A DNA stretch of 64,000 bases from Trueperella pecoris (GTDB lineage: Bacteria > Actinomycetota > Actinomycetes > Actinomycetales > Actinomycetaceae): the NCBI RefSeq assembly GCF_014926385.1, contig NZ_CP053291.1:1488001-1552000 (forward strand), in the 5' to 3' direction. Under the pieces are notes generated by a model. That model worked only from the letters and a program-made list of their open reading frames with translations, was not told where the DNA came from and ran no database searches. The first letter of the stretch is position 1. The number at the start of each line of letters is the position of its first letter. A program made the position numbers and the translations under genes. This document shows positions 16,352-27,388 of this stretch, piece by piece.

Positions 16352-18718
16352 ATGACTCACGCAGATTTGACTACAGCTATCGCGGGCCAAGTTCGCGCCT
16401 TCTCCGGCAAGAACGCTAGCTCCGCCACGCCGATGGAGTACTGGCAGGGCACTGCTGCCGCCGTCGTCGATCACTTGGCTGAAAACTGGCAGAAGACCGA
16501 AGAGCGCTACAACGCCTCACGTATGCAGCACTACTTCTCGGCCGAGTTCCTCATGGGCCGCGCGTTGCTCAACAACCTCAATAATTTAGGCATGATTGAG
16601 GACGCGACGAAGGCCCTGGCCGAATTTGGCCAGGATCTGAGCAATGTCCTTGAAGAAGAGCATGATGCCGCTCTGGGTAACGGTGGCCTTGGCCGTCTGG
16701 CGGCTTGTTTCCTCGATTCGTCGGCAACTCAGGACCTGCCGGTTCGTGGCTACGGCATCCTCTACCGTTACGGCCTGTTCAAGCAGTTCTTTGAAAACGG
16801 CAACCAGCGCGAAGAGCCAGATCCATGGATGGAGGAAGGCTACCCGTTCGTCATCCGCCGCGAGGAGAACCAGAAGCTCATCGAGTACGCCGATCTCAAG
16901 GTCCGCGCGATTCCTTATGACATGCCGATCACCGGATATGGAACGGACAACGTGGGTACGCTTCGCCTGTGGAAGGCTGAGCCGATGGCCGAGTTCGATT
17001 ACAACGCTTTTAATTCCCAAGACTTCACGGGCGCGATCGTGGAGCGCGAGCGGGTCAACGACATTTCTCGTGTGCTCTACCCCAACGATTCTTCCTTCGA
17101 AGGTAAGGTGCTTCGCGTGCGCCAGCAGTACTTCTTCTGCTCGGCGTCTCTCCAGCAGATCGTGGACAATGAGATCGCCCAGCGTGGTTCCCTGAAGGAC
17201 TTCGCGGCTTTCAACTCGATCCAGCTCAACGATACCCACCCGGTCCTTGCCATTCCGGAGTTGATGCGAATCCTCATGGATGAGCACGGTTTCGGTTGGG
17301 ATGAGGCGTGGAAGATCGTCCAGGGCACCTTCGCCTACACCAACCACACCGTTCTGGCCGAGGCGTTGGAAACATGGGAGATTTCGATCTTTGATCGCCT
17401 CTTCCCGCGCATTCGTGAGATTATTTTTGAGATCGATCGGCGCTTCCGTGAGGAGATGGCCGCAGCGGGCTATGACCAGGGCAAAATCGACTACATGGCC
17501 CCCGTCTCGGGCAACCGCATCCGAATGGCGTGGATTGCCTGCTACGCCGCCTTCTCGATCAATGGCGTGGCTGCCCTGCACACGGAGATCATCAAGGCGG
17601 ACACGCTCAAGGATTGGCACGACGTGTGGCCGGAAAAGTTTAACAACAAGACCAACGGGGTGACGCCGCGCCGTTGGCTCGACCAGTGCAATCCGCGCCT
17701 GTCGGCTCTCTTAACCGAGTTGCTCGGTTCCGACGCCTGGGTTCGCGACCTCGACCTGCTCAAGAATCTTGAGGGCTATCTCAACGACGCCGACGTGCTC
17801 GATCGTCTCAATGCCATCAAGCACGCCAACAAGGTCGATTTCGCCGCGTGGATCAAGAACCGCCAGGGCATTGACGTGAATCCGGAGGCCGTTTTCGACA
17901 CTCAGATCAAGCGCCTGCACGAGTACAAGCGCCAGTTGCTCAACGCCCTGTACATCCTTGATCTCTACTTCCAGATCAAGGAAAACCCATCGATGGAGGT
18001 GCCCCCGCGCGTCTTCATTTTTGGCGCGAAGGCAGCACCTGGTTATGTTCGTGCCAAGGCGATCATCAAGCTGATCAACACCATCGGTGAGCTGATTAAT
18101 AACGACGCCGACGTGGCCGGCCGCCTCAAGGTCGTCTTCGTGGAGAACTACAACGTCTCCCCCGCGGAGCACATCATTCCTGCCACGGACGTCTCCGAGC
18201 AGATTTCCACTGCCGGCAAGGAGGCTTCGGGCACGGGCAACATGAAGTTCATGATGAACGGCGCGTTGACTCTGGGCACGATGGACGGGGCGAATGTGGA
18301 GATCGTTGATGCGGTCGGCAACGAGAACGCCTACATCTTCGGCGCTCAGGAAGACGAGTTGCCCGAGCTGCGCAAGACCTACGATCCGCGTCGCACCGCC
18401 GCCGAGGTCCCTGGCCTGCAGCGAGTGATGGATGCGCTTGTCGATGGCACGCTCGACGACGCCGGCACCGGCCTTTTCCATGACCTGCACAACTCGTTGC
18501 TCGGCGAATGGGGTGGCTCGGACGAGTACTATGTCCTTGGCGATTTCGCCTCGTACCGCGCAACCCGTGACAGGGTGGCTGCCGATTACTTCGCAGATCG
18601 CCGCCATTGGGCCGCGATGTGTTTGAAGAACATCATCGAGTCTGGCCGTTTCTCCTCCGATCGCACTATCCGCGACTACGCGCGCGAGGTGTGGAAGATT
18701 GAAGCTCAGAAGATCTAA
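16352..18718 (+). CDS. glgP: Glycogen/maltodextrin phosphorylase
   Basis: GT35 phosphorylase of 788 residues that releases glucose-1-phosphate from non-reducing ends of alpha-1,4-glucan. The pyridoxal-phosphate lysine is K632 in KEASGTGNMKF. Conserved glucan- and phosphate-site regions are seen in GNGGLGRLAACFLDS (near residue 110) and IKRLHEYKRQLLN (near residue 515). The length matches bacterial enzymes of the E. coli type. AAAGGGG precedes ATG 16352. A strong terminator follows. It pairs functionally with GlgX. Confidence 0.95.
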   Translation: MTHADLTTAIAGQVRAFSGKNASSATPMEYWQGTAAAVVDHLAENWQKTEERYNASRMQHYFSAEFLMGRALLNNLNNLGMIEDATKALAEFGQDLSNVLEEEHDAALGNGGLGRLAACFLDSSATQDLPVRGYGILYRYGLFKQFFENGNQREEPDPWMEEGYPFVIRREENQKLIEYADLKVRAIPYDMPITGYGTDNVGTLRLWKAEPMAEFDYNAFNSQDFTGAIVERERVNDISRVLYPNDSSFEGKVLRVRQQYFFCSASLQQIVDNEIAQRGSLKDFAAFNSIQLNDTHPVLAIPELMRILMDEHGFGWDEAWKIVQGTFAYTNHTVLAEALETWEISIFDRLFPRIREIIFEIDRRFREEMAAAGYDQGKIDYMAPVSGNRIRMAWIACYAAFSINGVAALHTEIIKADTLKDWHDVWPEKFNNKTNGVTPRRWLDQCNPRLSALLTELLGSDAWVRDLDLLKNLEGYLNDADVLDRLNAIKHANKVDFAAWIKNRQGIDVNPEAVFDTQIKRLHEYKRQLLNALYILDLYFQIKENPSMEVPPRVFIFGAKAAPGYVRAKAIIKLINTIGELINNDADVAGRLKVVFVENYNVSPAEHIIPATDVSEQISTAGKEASGTGNMKFMMNGALTLGTMDGANVEIVDAVGNENAYIFGAQEDELPELRKTYDPRRTAAEVPGLQRVMDALVDGTLDDAGTGLFHDLHNSLLGEWGGSDEYYVLGDFASYRATRDRVAADYFADRRHWAAMCLKNIIESGRFSSDRTIRDYAREVWKIEAQKI

Positions 18719-18733
18719 GGGAGCATAGACGCC

Positions 18734-18770
18734 GGGGGTGTTAGCCTGGAATCGCCAGGCTAACACCCCC
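18734..18770 (+). terminator. Intrinsic terminator after glgP
   Basis: A perfect 16-bp stem (18734-18749 with 18755-18770) closes a 5-nt AATCG loop 15 nt after the glgP stop and is followed by a T-rich tract. Confidence 0.9.
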
Positions 18771-19090
18771 ACTTTCTTGCTTCTAGACAAGGATATCCAC
18801 CGCTGTAGTGACAGAGGTCTGCATGCTGACACCTCGAATTGGGCCCGCAAAAGCCGCGAGTGACATGTGCGCCTGGAAGGCTGGGAGAATCTGCGGGCTA
18901 AGCGTCAGGAAGTGGGTCTTAAGTTCGGGTTTCTTGTTGTTATTTCAAGGAAAAGTCGCGGTCCTTATGGTTTTCGGGCTTAATATGCTTGCTTCCTTGA
19001 CATCGCGGCGAGTACGTGCAGTATGTGAAGAAGTTAAGTCTCAACGCTCGTCTTTGTCCTTTGTGTGCTCGCCCCTCGAAGAAGAAAGGC
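18771..19090 (+). other. Gene-free stretch before the decayed permease
   Basis: About 320 bases with no supported gene. A hydrophobic stretch can be read in one frame near 18920-19000, but it has no start context and breaks off. It may be the decayed 5' part of the permease fragment that follows. Confidence 0.4.
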
Positions 19091-19839
19091 TTGACAGGCG
19101 ATATCAGCTCGGCAGTGCGCCTAACCTCGGGTCGCCTTCCCACGCATGGAGAGTCAATCGTAGGGCTACGTGCTAAAGACAAGCTCCGCCTCGTGGACGG
19201 CATTGGATATGTCGAATCCGGTGTCGGACAACAGTGGCCAATCGTTGGAACATTTGAAGCGATATCCCCTTCGGCGATCTGAACGACTACGTCATTGTCA
19301 CCGATGAGGTGCCCGCTTATGCCCGCCTCCACGTTCTTGCCCCTAACCTGGCGACCCTACCGAACATGGAAAGCGCAGTCTCTCGTGTCATCGGCGAACA
19401 TCCTGGCCTAGACATCACCAAGAACTCAGCCGCTGCCTCCGCAGCCGATTCACTCAAGCTCATGTCCGTCTTGCGATCCTCCGGAACTGCCCAGATCGCA
19501 CAGACGATCGGTGGTGGACTGCTCGTCATCTTCGGCGTCGTCTTTGCTGATGTGCTTCTCCACGCCCGCGACCTCGGACGTCGCCGCACACTCGGAATCA
19601 CACGCACCAATCTCGTGGCCTTCATTGAACTCCGGGTAGCCTACTCAGCAATCATCGGCGCTTTCCTCGGAGCTATCTGCGCTCACCTTGTTCTGGCCCT
19701 CCAGGCAGTGGCCGTTCCCGCCCGTTTCACCGCCGCAACGATTGTCTTGACGATCGCGGCCGCCGTCCTTGCTGCGCTCATCCCTGGCGTGATTGCCGCC
19801 TATCGAGATCCTGTCACCGTCATGCGCACCCACGTCTAA
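19091..19839 (+). pseudogene. Remnant of an FtsX/MacB-type ABC transporter permease
   Basis: Two open segments in different frames together resemble the C-terminal half of an ABC permease. The first (19091 to about 19260) reads like a MacB periplasmic core, with LTSGRLPTHGESIVGLRA and GQQWPIVGTFEA, then hits a stop at about 19282. The homologous reading continues in the next frame as PFGDLNDYVIVTDEVPAYAR, through an FtsX-like domain with three hydrophobic segments and the ending RDPVTVMRTHV. A single-base loss near 19257-19260 explains the shift. The N-terminal membrane segment and any ATPase partner are absent. It is a dead or dying gene. Confidence 0.7.
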
Positions 19840-19886
19840 GTTTTCGGTATTGGCTGATCTCGGCGGTAATGCTGTGCGCTTTGACA

Positions 19887-19892
19887 TAGAAT
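19887..19892 (+). promoter_or_regulatory. -10 element of a probably leaderless glgE transcript
   Basis: TAGAAT ends 7 nt before GTG 19900 with no Shine-Dalgarno between. No good -35 is visible. The geometry matches that seen at trpS and argS. Confidence 0.5.
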
Positions 19893-19899
19893 TGTCAGC

Positions 19900-22056
19900 G
19901 TGACTACCAACGATTCCGCCAAGCCCACCGCCCCTCTAACCTCGCCAGTGGCAAAGCCCGCGACCAAGGCCGCTAAGAGTAATGCGAAGAAGCCTGCACC
20001 CAAGAAGCAGTCGACACGCAAGAGCCGCGCGTCAGCGGCGAACGCGACGGCGTCGTTGACTCCGGTTGGCCGTATCCCGATTGTCGGCGTCTCGCCCGTG
20101 CTCCACAACGGTGCGTGGCCTGCAAAAGGAACCGTTAACGAAGCCTTCCCCGTCACGGCCACCGTCTTCCGTGAGGGCCACGATCAGTTCGGCGCCGCCG
20201 CGGTCCTCGTTGACCCCCAGGGCAAGGAGATACAGGAATCAATCATGTTCGATTCCCACCCTGGCCTCAACATCTACAAGGGATGGCTCACCCCAACAAG
20301 TTCGGGCCAATGGGAGTTCTTCGTACGCGCATGGTCCGATCCGATGGCGACCTGGTATCACGACGCCGAGATCAAGCTGAACGCCGGCGTTGACGTAGAG
20401 CTCGTCTTCCTTGAAGGAGAGCGACTACTCACCCGCGCGATGAAGAACATGCCAACGTCTACCGAAGAACGCGCGATCCTCCGTGACGCGATCTCGGTGA
20501 TCAAGCGCAAGCGCGTGTCCACCAATCTGCGTTTCGCAGCCGCCACTTCCGACGATGTTCGCCGCGCGCTGGACACCTACCCGTTGCGCGACATGGTCAC
20601 TGAGTCCCCGCGGTATAAGGTCAATGTGGATCGTGAGCGAGCGCTCGTCGGGTCCTGGTATGAAATCTTCCCACGCTCCATCGGCTGCTATTTTGACGAT
20701 GCAAGCAAGACGTGGGTATCGGGGACGTTAAAGACGGCGGCCGAGGGTCTCGATCGCATCGCGGCGATGGGATTCGACGTCATTTATCTGACTCCGATCC
20801 ATCCCATCGGGGAAACGAATAAGAAGGGTCGTAACAACACACTCGATTCAACGCCGGAAGATCCAGGGTCTCCGTACGCAATCGGGTCGGCCTCGGGCGG
20901 CCACGATGCAATTCACCCGGACCTCGGCACGTTTGAGGATTTTGACGCGTTCGTCGCTCGCGCGCGCGAGCTCGGGATGGAAGTGGCGCTCGACATCGCT
21001 TTGCAGTGCTCCCCCGACCACCCCTGGATCACCGAGCACCCGGAATGGTTTACCACCCGTGCGGATGGAACGATCGCTTACGCCGAAAACCCGCCCAAGA
21101 AGTATCAGGACATCTACCCGCTCAACTTCGATAATGACCCTGAGGGGATCTACCAGGAGATCAAGCGGATCCTTGAGCTGTGGGTGAGCCACGGCGTCAC
21201 CCTCTTCCGCGTCGATAACCCGCACACCAAGCCGGTTTCCTTCTGGCAGCGCCTGCTGGCAGAATTCCGCGAGCTTCACCCCGATGTCATCTTCTTGGCC
21301 GAAGCTTTCACGAAGCCTCCCATGCTTCAGGCGTTGGGCGCAGTGGGCTTCCACCAGTCCTACAACTACTTTGCGTGGCGTAACGATAAGAAGGAGCTCG
21401 AGGAATACCTATGGGAGCTCTCCCACGATTCTGACGCGCGCGTGCGCCCGGCGTTCTGGCCGACGACGCACGACATCCTCACCCCCTACATGCAACGAGG
21501 CGGGGTGCCCGCCTTCGCAATCCGCGCGATACTTGCGGCGACAGGCTCGCCAACCTGGGGAATTTACAACGGCTACGAACTTGTGGAAAACGTGGCGCGC
21601 CCTGGCGCCGAGGAGCAGATCGACAACGAAAAGTACCAATACAAGAACCGCGATTGGCAGGCCGGCCAAGCGCTTGGTATCTCGAGTCTGCTGACCAAGC
21701 TCAACGACATCCGCTCCCGCCATTTGGCCCTCCGTCGCCTGCGCAACATCACCATTAACCCCACGACCAATGACAACATCTTGTGCTTCACCAAGGTCAC
21801 ACGGCCCGAAGAATCGCCAGACGGATCCGTGGACATGGTCATCGTCGTCGTTAACCTCAACCCGTATGAGACCCACGCGGGGCAGATTGAGCTCGATCTG
21901 TCGGCCTTTGGCACCTCTGCTCGGTGGGATGGCTCCCCCGCAATTGAGGTCTTTGACGAGCTCACCGGCGAAACCTTCTATTGGAATGACCGCCCCTACG
22001 TCAGCCTCAATCCCCATGGGCAACCGGCTCACATTCTTTCCGTGAAAGTTTACTAA
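19900..22056 (+). CDS. glgE: Alpha-1,4-glucan:maltose-1-phosphate maltosyltransferase GlgE
   Basis: GH13_3 enzyme, 718 residues, that adds maltosyl units from maltose-1-phosphate to the non-reducing end of alpha-1,4-glucan. A Lys/Ala/Pro-rich, probably disordered N-terminal tail covers residues 1-50. The N domain follows, with GRIPIVGVSPVL and FPVTATVFREGHD. Barrel residues are nucleophile D439 in LFRVDNPHTKP, acid/base E468 in FLAEAFTKPPM, and D525 in TTHDIL. It is first in a tight operon: treS starts 12 nt after its stop, then mak and glgB. Confidence 0.95.
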   Translation: MTTNDSAKPTAPLTSPVAKPATKAAKSNAKKPAPKKQSTRKSRASAANATASLTPVGRIPIVGVSPVLHNGAWPAKGTVNEAFPVTATVFREGHDQFGAAAVLVDPQGKEIQESIMFDSHPGLNIYKGWLTPTSSGQWEFFVRAWSDPMATWYHDAEIKLNAGVDVELVFLEGERLLTRAMKNMPTSTEERAILRDAISVIKRKRVSTNLRFAAATSDDVRRALDTYPLRDMVTESPRYKVNVDRERALVGSWYEIFPRSIGCYFDDASKTWVSGTLKTAAEGLDRIAAMGFDVIYLTPIHPIGETNKKGRNNTLDSTPEDPGSPYAIGSASGGHDAIHPDLGTFEDFDAFVARARELGMEVALDIALQCSPDHPWITEHPEWFTTRADGTIAYAENPPKKYQDIYPLNFDNDPEGIYQEIKRILELWVSHGVTLFRVDNPHTKPVSFWQRLLAEFRELHPDVIFLAEAFTKPPMLQALGAVGFHQSYNYFAWRNDKKELEEYLWELSHDSDARVRPAFWPTTHDILTPYMQRGGVPAFAIRAILAATGSPTWGIYNGYELVENVARPGAEEQIDNEKYQYKNRDWQAGQALGISSLLTKLNDIRSRHLALRRLRNITINPTTNDNILCFTKVTRPEESPDGSVDMVIVVVNLNPYETHAGQIELDLSAFGTSARWDGSPAIEVFDELTGETFYWNDRPYVSLNPHGQPAHILSVKVY

Positions 22057-22068
22057 CAAAGGCCTTAT

Positions 22069-23805
22069 GTGACCCAGATTTCGAACGCATTCTTTTCTTC
22101 CGAGACCGACCACTTCCCCGGTTTGGATGACAACCCGGACTGGTTCAAGACGGCCGTCTTCTACGAGGTACTCCTACGCGCATTCGGTGATTCGAACGGC
22201 ACGGGCCTCGGCGATCTGCGGGGCCTGATCAATCACTTGGATTACCTCCAGTGGCTCGGCGTCGATTGTCTGTGGATCCCACCCTTCTACCCCTCTCCCA
22301 TGCGAGACGGGGGCTACGACGTCGCCAACTTCACCGCGATTTCCCCGGAATACGGCACGATCGAAGAATTCGGGGAGCTGATTGAGGAGGCCCACAAGCG
22401 GGGAATCCGTATCATTATCGACCTCGTCGTCAACCACACCTCCGATCAGCACCCGTGGTTCCAATCCTCACGGTCGAACCCGGACGGCCCCTTTGGAGAC
22501 TTCTACGTCTGGCGCGACGATGACGCCGACTATGCCGACGCGCGCATCATTTTCATCGACACCGAGGCGAGCAACTGGACCTTCGATCCGGTGCGCCGCC
22601 AATATTTCTGGCACCGCTTCTTCTCCCACCAGCCCGATTTGAACTACGAAAATCCGAAGGTACGTGAGGCAATCAAGGACGTGGTCCGCTTCTGGGCCCA
22701 GCTTGGCATCGACGGCTTCAGGCTCGACGCCGTCCCCTATCTTTTCGAAGAAGAGGGCACCAACTGCGAGAACCTACCCCAAACCCACGCATTCCTTGCC
22801 GAATTACGCGAGATGCTGGAGACCGAGTTCCCGGGCAAGATCATGCTGGCGGAGGCCAATCAGTGGCCGCAGGACGTGGTGGAGTACTTTGGTAGCGAGG
22901 AAGATCCCGAATGCCAGATGTGCTTCCACTTCCCCGTCATGCCACGCATCTACTACGCGTTGCGTGACCAGCGGGCCACCGCGATCCGCGACATCTTGCA
23001 CGCTACCCCAGATATCCCGGCAGGCACTCAATGGGGCACCTTCCTGCGTAATCACGACGAGCTCACCCTCGAGATGGTCTCCACGGAAGAACGTGCCAAA
23101 ATGTATGGCTGGTATGCCGAGGACCCGCGGATGCGTGCGAACGTAGGAATCCGGCGTCGTCTGGCGCCGCTCCTCGGTAACTCGCGGGCGGAGCTCGAGC
23201 TGGCCAACGCCCTCCTTCTGTCGCTGCCCGGTTCACCGTGCCTCTACTACGGCGATGAGATTGGGATGGGGGACAACATCTGGTTGCCCGACCGCGACTC
23301 GGTCCGTGCACCCATGCAGTGGACCCCAGACCGTAACGCGGGCTTCTCCACCGCCGACCCGGGCAAGCTCTACCTACCCACGATCCAATCGCTCGTCTAC
23401 CACTATCAGGCGATCAACGTCGAGGCGCAGCTTGCCCAGCCGGCGTCGTTGCTCCACTGGATGCGTGGCATCCTCATGATTCGCCGCGAGTATCCGGTGC
23501 TCGGCGACGGCGACTTCACCCTGCGCGAAGCGAACAACGAGGCCGTGCTGGCATTCACCCGCGCTAACGAAAATCAGGTGATGCTGTGCGTGATGAACAT
23601 GGCCAACACGGCACGAGCCGCTCAGATCTCGCTCCCCGAGTACGCGCAGTGGGAGGCACGCGACGTGTTCGGCGGCGCAGGCTTCCCATCCGTGGGCAAG
23701 GACGGGACCTACTCCATGACGCTCGGCTCACGCGATTTCTTCTGGCTTGAACTGACACGGCCGGGATCGGGAACACCGGCGCCCATCGAGGGAGCGAGCG
23801 CATGA
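22069..23805 (+). CDS. treS: Maltose alpha-D-glucosyltransferase / trehalose synthase TreS
   Basis: GH13_16 enzyme, 578 residues, interconverting trehalose and maltose. Catalytic residues are D220 in DGFRLDAVPYLF, E262 in LAEANQW, and D330 in RNHDEL. The core NHTSDQHPWF motif is near residues 123-132. The start is GTG 22069 behind a weak AAAGG. Its stop overlaps the maltokinase start (ATGA), so the two are separate but coupled chains; some actinobacteria fuse them. It supplies maltose to maltokinase. Confidence 0.95.
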   Translation: MTQISNAFFSSETDHFPGLDDNPDWFKTAVFYEVLLRAFGDSNGTGLGDLRGLINHLDYLQWLGVDCLWIPPFYPSPMRDGGYDVANFTAISPEYGTIEEFGELIEEAHKRGIRIIIDLVVNHTSDQHPWFQSSRSNPDGPFGDFYVWRDDDADYADARIIFIDTEASNWTFDPVRRQYFWHRFFSHQPDLNYENPKVREAIKDVVRFWAQLGIDGFRLDAVPYLFEEEGTNCENLPQTHAFLAELREMLETEFPGKIMLAEANQWPQDVVEYFGSEEDPECQMCFHFPVMPRIYYALRDQRATAIRDILHATPDIPAGTQWGTFLRNHDELTLEMVSTEERAKMYGWYAEDPRMRANVGIRRRLAPLLGNSRAELELANALLLSLPGSPCLYYGDEIGMGDNIWLPDRDSVRAPMQWTPDRNAGFSTADPGKLYLPTIQSLVYHYQAINVEAQLAQPASLLHWMRGILMIRREYPVLGDGDFTLREANNEAVLAFTRANENQVMLCVMNMANTARAAQISLPEYAQWEARDVFGGAGFPSVGKDGTYSMTLGSRDFFWLELTRPGSGTPAPIEGASA

Positions 23806-25106
23806 TCGGAGTCGTCACGCGTGTCGAGAACGCCGAAGTCACCGGCCTCCTTCGTCAATGGATGCCCCGCGCACGTTGGTTCACAGGCAAGGCCAACGCC
23901 GACTTCCGTATCGGCGCCCACGCCCTCCTTGCCGAGAACGCCGGCATCCGCACCGCCATCTACCTCGTGGACGCGGGCGGGCTGACCTTTAGCGTCCCGC
24001 TCACGTTCAAGCCGCACGGAAGCGGCGTCGCCGTCTTTGACGCCACCGACGACGCCGATGGCCAGCGCGCCCTCCTCGCGGCGGCGTTCGCCACCCCGGC
24101 GCCCGGTGCCGGAGGGCTAACGCTCACCTCGCATCCCACACGCGAAGCGTCACCCATCGCCGAGGCGCGCAAGCTGACCTCAGAACAGTCCAACACCTCG
24201 ATTATCTACAGGTTCGCCGAGCCCGACGACGGCGCCGCGGGCATCATCCTCAAGGTCTTTCGCGTGCTCTCAGACGGGTCCAATCCGGACGTGGAGTTGC
24301 AGCAGGCGCTCGACGGCGCCGGCTCGCGGGCTGTCCCCCGCCAGTACGGGTCCGTCAGTGGCCGGTGGGATGGCAAACACACCGACGTGCTCGTGGCCCA
24401 AGAGTTCTTGGTCGGCGCCACCGACGCGTGGCAGGTGATCACTGACGAGCTGGCCCGGACGGCGTCGTTCACGCAACGGTCGCAGATTGAGGCTCTGGGC
24501 GCGCTCACACGCGGCATCCACGACGAGCTGGCGACAGCCTTCCCCACGCTCCCGGCAACGGATCAGCTACGCGAAGAGCTCGTCAAGCAGTGGCGAGAGC
24601 GCGCCGAGAAGGCGATCGCGGACGCTCCCGAGTTGGAAGAATATCGCGCCGACATCGAGCGCGTCTTCACCTCGGCCCTCGACGTACCCTGGCCCCACCT
24701 CCAGCGCATCCACGGCGACTTTCACCTCGGCCAGGTGTTGCACGTGCCCGAACGCGGATGGGTGGCCCTCGATTTCGAAGGCGAGCCACTTCGCCCGCTG
24801 AGCGAACGCGTTCACCCGGACCTCGCCCTGCGGGATGTGGCCGGCATGCTTCGTTCGTTCGACTACGCCGGCGGATCGGCGTTGCTCGCCGGCGCCGGCT
24901 CCGACCAGATCGACGCATGGACCGCCGCGGCCAAGGTCGCCTACGTGGCAGGCTACGGCGAGCTTGACGCCCACCAAAACCGCCTACTTTCGGCACTTAT
25001 CCTCGACAAGGCCCTCTACGAGGTCAGCTATGAGACGGCTAGCCGGCCCTCTTGGGTACAGCTCCCGCTCCGTGGGGTAATTCGGTTGATAAGCGATCGA
25101 AAATAA
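23802..25106 (+). CDS. mak: Maltokinase (Pep2/Mak)
   Basis: Aminoglycoside-phosphotransferase-like kinase of 434 residues that makes maltose-1-phosphate for GlgE from maltose and ATP. The N-terminal cap carries [14 protein letters not shown] (about 15-28). The catalytic loop is [12 protein letters not shown] (about 305-316) and the metal-binding motif is [12 protein letters not shown] shortly after. SNTSIIYRF near residue 130 is in the nucleotide-binding lobe. Coupled to treS by a 4-nt overlap; glgB follows after 56 nt. Confidence 0.93.
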   Translation: MIGVVTRVENAEVTGLLRQWMPRARWFTGKANADFRIGAHALLAENAGIRTAIYLVDAGGLTFSVPLTFKPHGSGVAVFDATDDADGQRALLAAAFATPAPGAGGLTLTSHPTREASPIAEARKLTSEQSNTSIIYRFAEPDDGAAGIILKVFRVLSDGSNPDVELQQALDGAGSRAVPRQYGSVSGRWDGKHTDVLVAQEFLVGATDAWQVITDELARTASFTQRSQIEALGALTRGIHDELATAFPTLPATDQLREELVKQWRERAEKAIADAPELEEYRADIERVFTSALDVPWPHLQRIHGDFHLGQVLHVPERGWVALDFEGEPLRPLSERVHPDLALRDVAGMLRSFDYAGGSALLAGAGSDQIDAWTAAAKVAYVAGYGELDAHQNRLLSALILDKALYEVSYETASRPSWVQLPLRGVIRLISDRK

Positions 25107-25162
25107 CAAACCAGCGTAGAATAAGTCTCAATATAACCCGCGCACAAAAAAGGAAACCCGAC

Positions 25163-27343
25163 ATGACTGAACCCGTACCGATGTCTGTCAATCACGACGT
25201 ACTAGATGCCGTGTCCAATGGCGCATACCATTCCCCACACGATGTCCTAGGCCCCCACAGCGATGGCACGAACGTCACTATTCGTGTCAGCCGCCAGCTA
25301 GCCGACACGGTCACGATCGTGACCCCCGACGCCGAATACCCCGCGGTTCACGAATGGAACGGCGTGTGGGTGGCAGTCCTTCCCGGCCAAGAGATTCCGA
25401 CCTACCAGGTGCGCGCCACCTACGGTGATTTCGAGGCGACGACCGACGACGGCTACCGTTTTCTTCCCACGATCGGTGAAGTCGATCGCTACCTCTTCTC
25501 CGAGGGACGCCATGAGCAGCTGTGGAAGGCGCTGGGCGCACATGTGCGCAGCTACGATACTCCGATGGGCGTCGTCGAGGGCACCAGCTTCACGGTGTGG
25601 GCACCCAACGCTCGAGCCGTGCGTGTGATCGGAGACTTTAATTCGTGGAGCGGCATCTCCTCCACGATGCGCACCATGGGTACCTCCGGCATCTGGGAGC
25701 TGTTCATCCCAGGAGCCCAGGACGGGCATCGCTACAAGTACGAGATCCAGTACGCGGACGGCAGCTGGCACCAAAAGGCCGATCCGATGACGCGGCGCAC
25801 GGAGGCTCCGCCGTCGACAGCCTCCATCATCACCAAGTCTCACTTCGAATGGGACGACGAGGAGTGGATGGACAAGCGTGCTGGGACCGATCCACACTCC
25901 GGCCCGGTGTCCGTCTACGAGCTTCACCTCGGCTCGTGGCGCAACGGGCTGTCCTACCGCGAGGCGGCCGAGCAGCTCATCGGGCACGTGAAGTACATGG
26001 GATTCACCCACGTGGAGTTCATGCCGCTGGCCGAGCACCCCTTCGGGCCCTCGTGGGGCTACCAAGTCACCTCATACTACGCACCCACCGCCCGCTTCGG
26101 CACACCGGACGATCTGCGCTACCTCATCAACGAGCTTCACAAGGCTGGCATCGGCGTCATCATGGACTGGGTTCCGGCCCACTTCCCCAAGGACGAATGG
26201 GCGTTGGCTCGTTTCGATGGTACTCCGCTCTACGAAGATCCCAATCCGTTGCGCGGCGAACAGCCGGACTGGGGAACATACGTGTTCAACTTCGGCCGTC
26301 GCGAGGTGCGCAACTTTCTCGTCGCCAACGCCTTGTTCTGGATGGAAGAGTTCCACGTGGACGGCCTGCGCGTGGACGCCGTCGCATCCATGCTTTACCT
26401 CGACTACTCACGTCAGGAAGGCCAGTGGCAGCCCAACATCTACGGTGGGCGCGAGAACCTGGAGGCCATCTCCTTCATCCAAGAGGCCAACGCCACGGCG
26501 TACCGCAACCACCCCGGCATCATGATGATCGCTGAGGAGTCCACCTCCTGGGGCGGCGTGACTGGCATGACCGAGAACGGTGGCCTCGGCTACGGTCTGA
26601 AGTGGAACATGGGGTGGATGAACGACACTCTGCGTTACATGGAGGAAAAGCCGGTCAACCGCAAGTGGCACCACGGAGAACTCACGTTCTCCCTCGTGTA
26701 TGCCTTCTCCGAGCACTTCCTGTTGCCGCTCTCCCACGACGAGGTCGTGCACGGCAAGGGCTCCCTCTACTCGAAGATGCCCGGCGACCACTGGCAGAAG
26801 CTAGCCGGCGTTCGTCTCCTGCTCGCCTACCAGTGGTCCCACCCGGGTAAGAAACTGTTGTTTATGGGGCAAGAATTCGCTCAAATCGACGAATGGAACT
26901 CCGGCAAGGGCCTTGACTGGTGGCTCACCGATAACCCTGGCCACGACGGCGTGATGACGTGCGTCAAGCGCCTCAACGAGATTTACACCGAGCACCCCGC
27001 ATTGTGGAGCGACGACTTCACCAACCACGGCTTCGAATGGCTCGAAGTCAACGACTCCGACCACAACGTGCTGGCATACCTTCGCAAGTCCGCAGACGGG
27101 GAAGACATGGTGGCGGCAATCTGCAACTTCTCCGGCATCCCCCACAACGACTACCGAATCGGTCTGCCCACCGCGGGCGTATGGGAGGAAGTGCTCAACA
27201 CCGACGCCGTCGAGTACGGCGGCTCGGGCGTGGGCAACCTCGGCCAGGTACAGACCGAGGCCGTTGAGTGGGCCGGGCGTGCTCAGTCCGCGATCATGCA
27301 GCTACCGCCCTACGGCGTCGTATACCTGACACCGCAGAAGTAA
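25163..27343 (+). CDS. glgB: 1,4-alpha-glucan branching enzyme GlgB
   Basis: GH13_9 enzyme, 726 residues, that introduces alpha-1,6 branches into glucan made by GlgE. An N-terminal module and CBM48 (about 1-220, with [20 protein letters not shown]) precede the barrel. D405 lies in [11 protein letters not shown]458 in MIAEEST, and D526 in [15 protein letters not shown] 25163 follows AAAAGGAAA; an upstream in-frame ATG would run into mak and has no site. Last gene of the glgE operon, with a hairpin just after the stop. Confidence 0.95.
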   Translation: MTEPVPMSVNHDVLDAVSNGAYHSPHDVLGPHSDGTNVTIRVSRQLADTVTIVTPDAEYPAVHEWNGVWVAVLPGQEIPTYQVRATYGDFEATTDDGYRFLPTIGEVDRYLFSEGRHEQLWKALGAHVRSYDTPMGVVEGTSFTVWAPNARAVRVIGDFNSWSGISSTMRTMGTSGIWELFIPGAQDGHRYKYEIQYADGSWHQKADPMTRRTEAPPSTASIITKSHFEWDDEEWMDKRAGTDPHSGPVSVYELHLGSWRNGLSYREAAEQLIGHVKYMGFTHVEFMPLAEHPFGPSWGYQVTSYYAPTARFGTPDDLRYLINELHKAGIGVIMDWVPAHFPKDEWALARFDGTPLYEDPNPLRGEQPDWGTYVFNFGRREVRNFLVANALFWMEEFHVDGLRVDAVASMLYLDYSRQEGQWQPNIYGGRENLEAISFIQEANATAYRNHPGIMMIAEESTSWGGVTGMTENGGLGYGLKWNMGWMNDTLRYMEEKPVNRKWHHGELTFSLVYAFSEHFLLPLSHDEVVHGKGSLYSKMPGDHWQKLAGVRLLLAYQWSHPGKKLLFMGQEFAQIDEWNSGKGLDWWLTDNPGHDGVMTCVKRLNEIYTEHPALWSDDFTNHGFEWLEVNDSDHNVLAYLRKSADGEDMVAAICNFSGIPHNDYRIGLPTAGVWEEVLNTDAVEYGGSGVGNLGQVQTEAVEWAGRAQSAIMQLPPYGVVYLTPQK

Positions 27344-27357
27344 CTCACTCAACAACA

Positions 27358-27387
27358 GTGATGGCGCCCCACCCGGGACGCCATCAC
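27358..27387 (+). terminator. Terminator after glgB
   Basis: A 9-bp stem, GTGATGGCG with CGCCATCAC, is followed by TTTATTT. It lies between convergent glgB and the lipoprotein gene, so it may serve both. Confidence 0.75.
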
Positions 27388-27388
27388 T

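Noticed and set aside
19309-19839. Considered an intact small permease gene beginning at ATG 19318
   Set aside because: Homologous sequence continues upstream in another frame and no ribosome-binding site precedes the internal ATG, so it is the tail of a broken gene.
25052-25162. Longer glgB with 37 extra N-terminal residues
   Set aside because: The extension overlaps mak and lacks a ribosome-binding site; AAAAGGAAA precedes ATG 25163.
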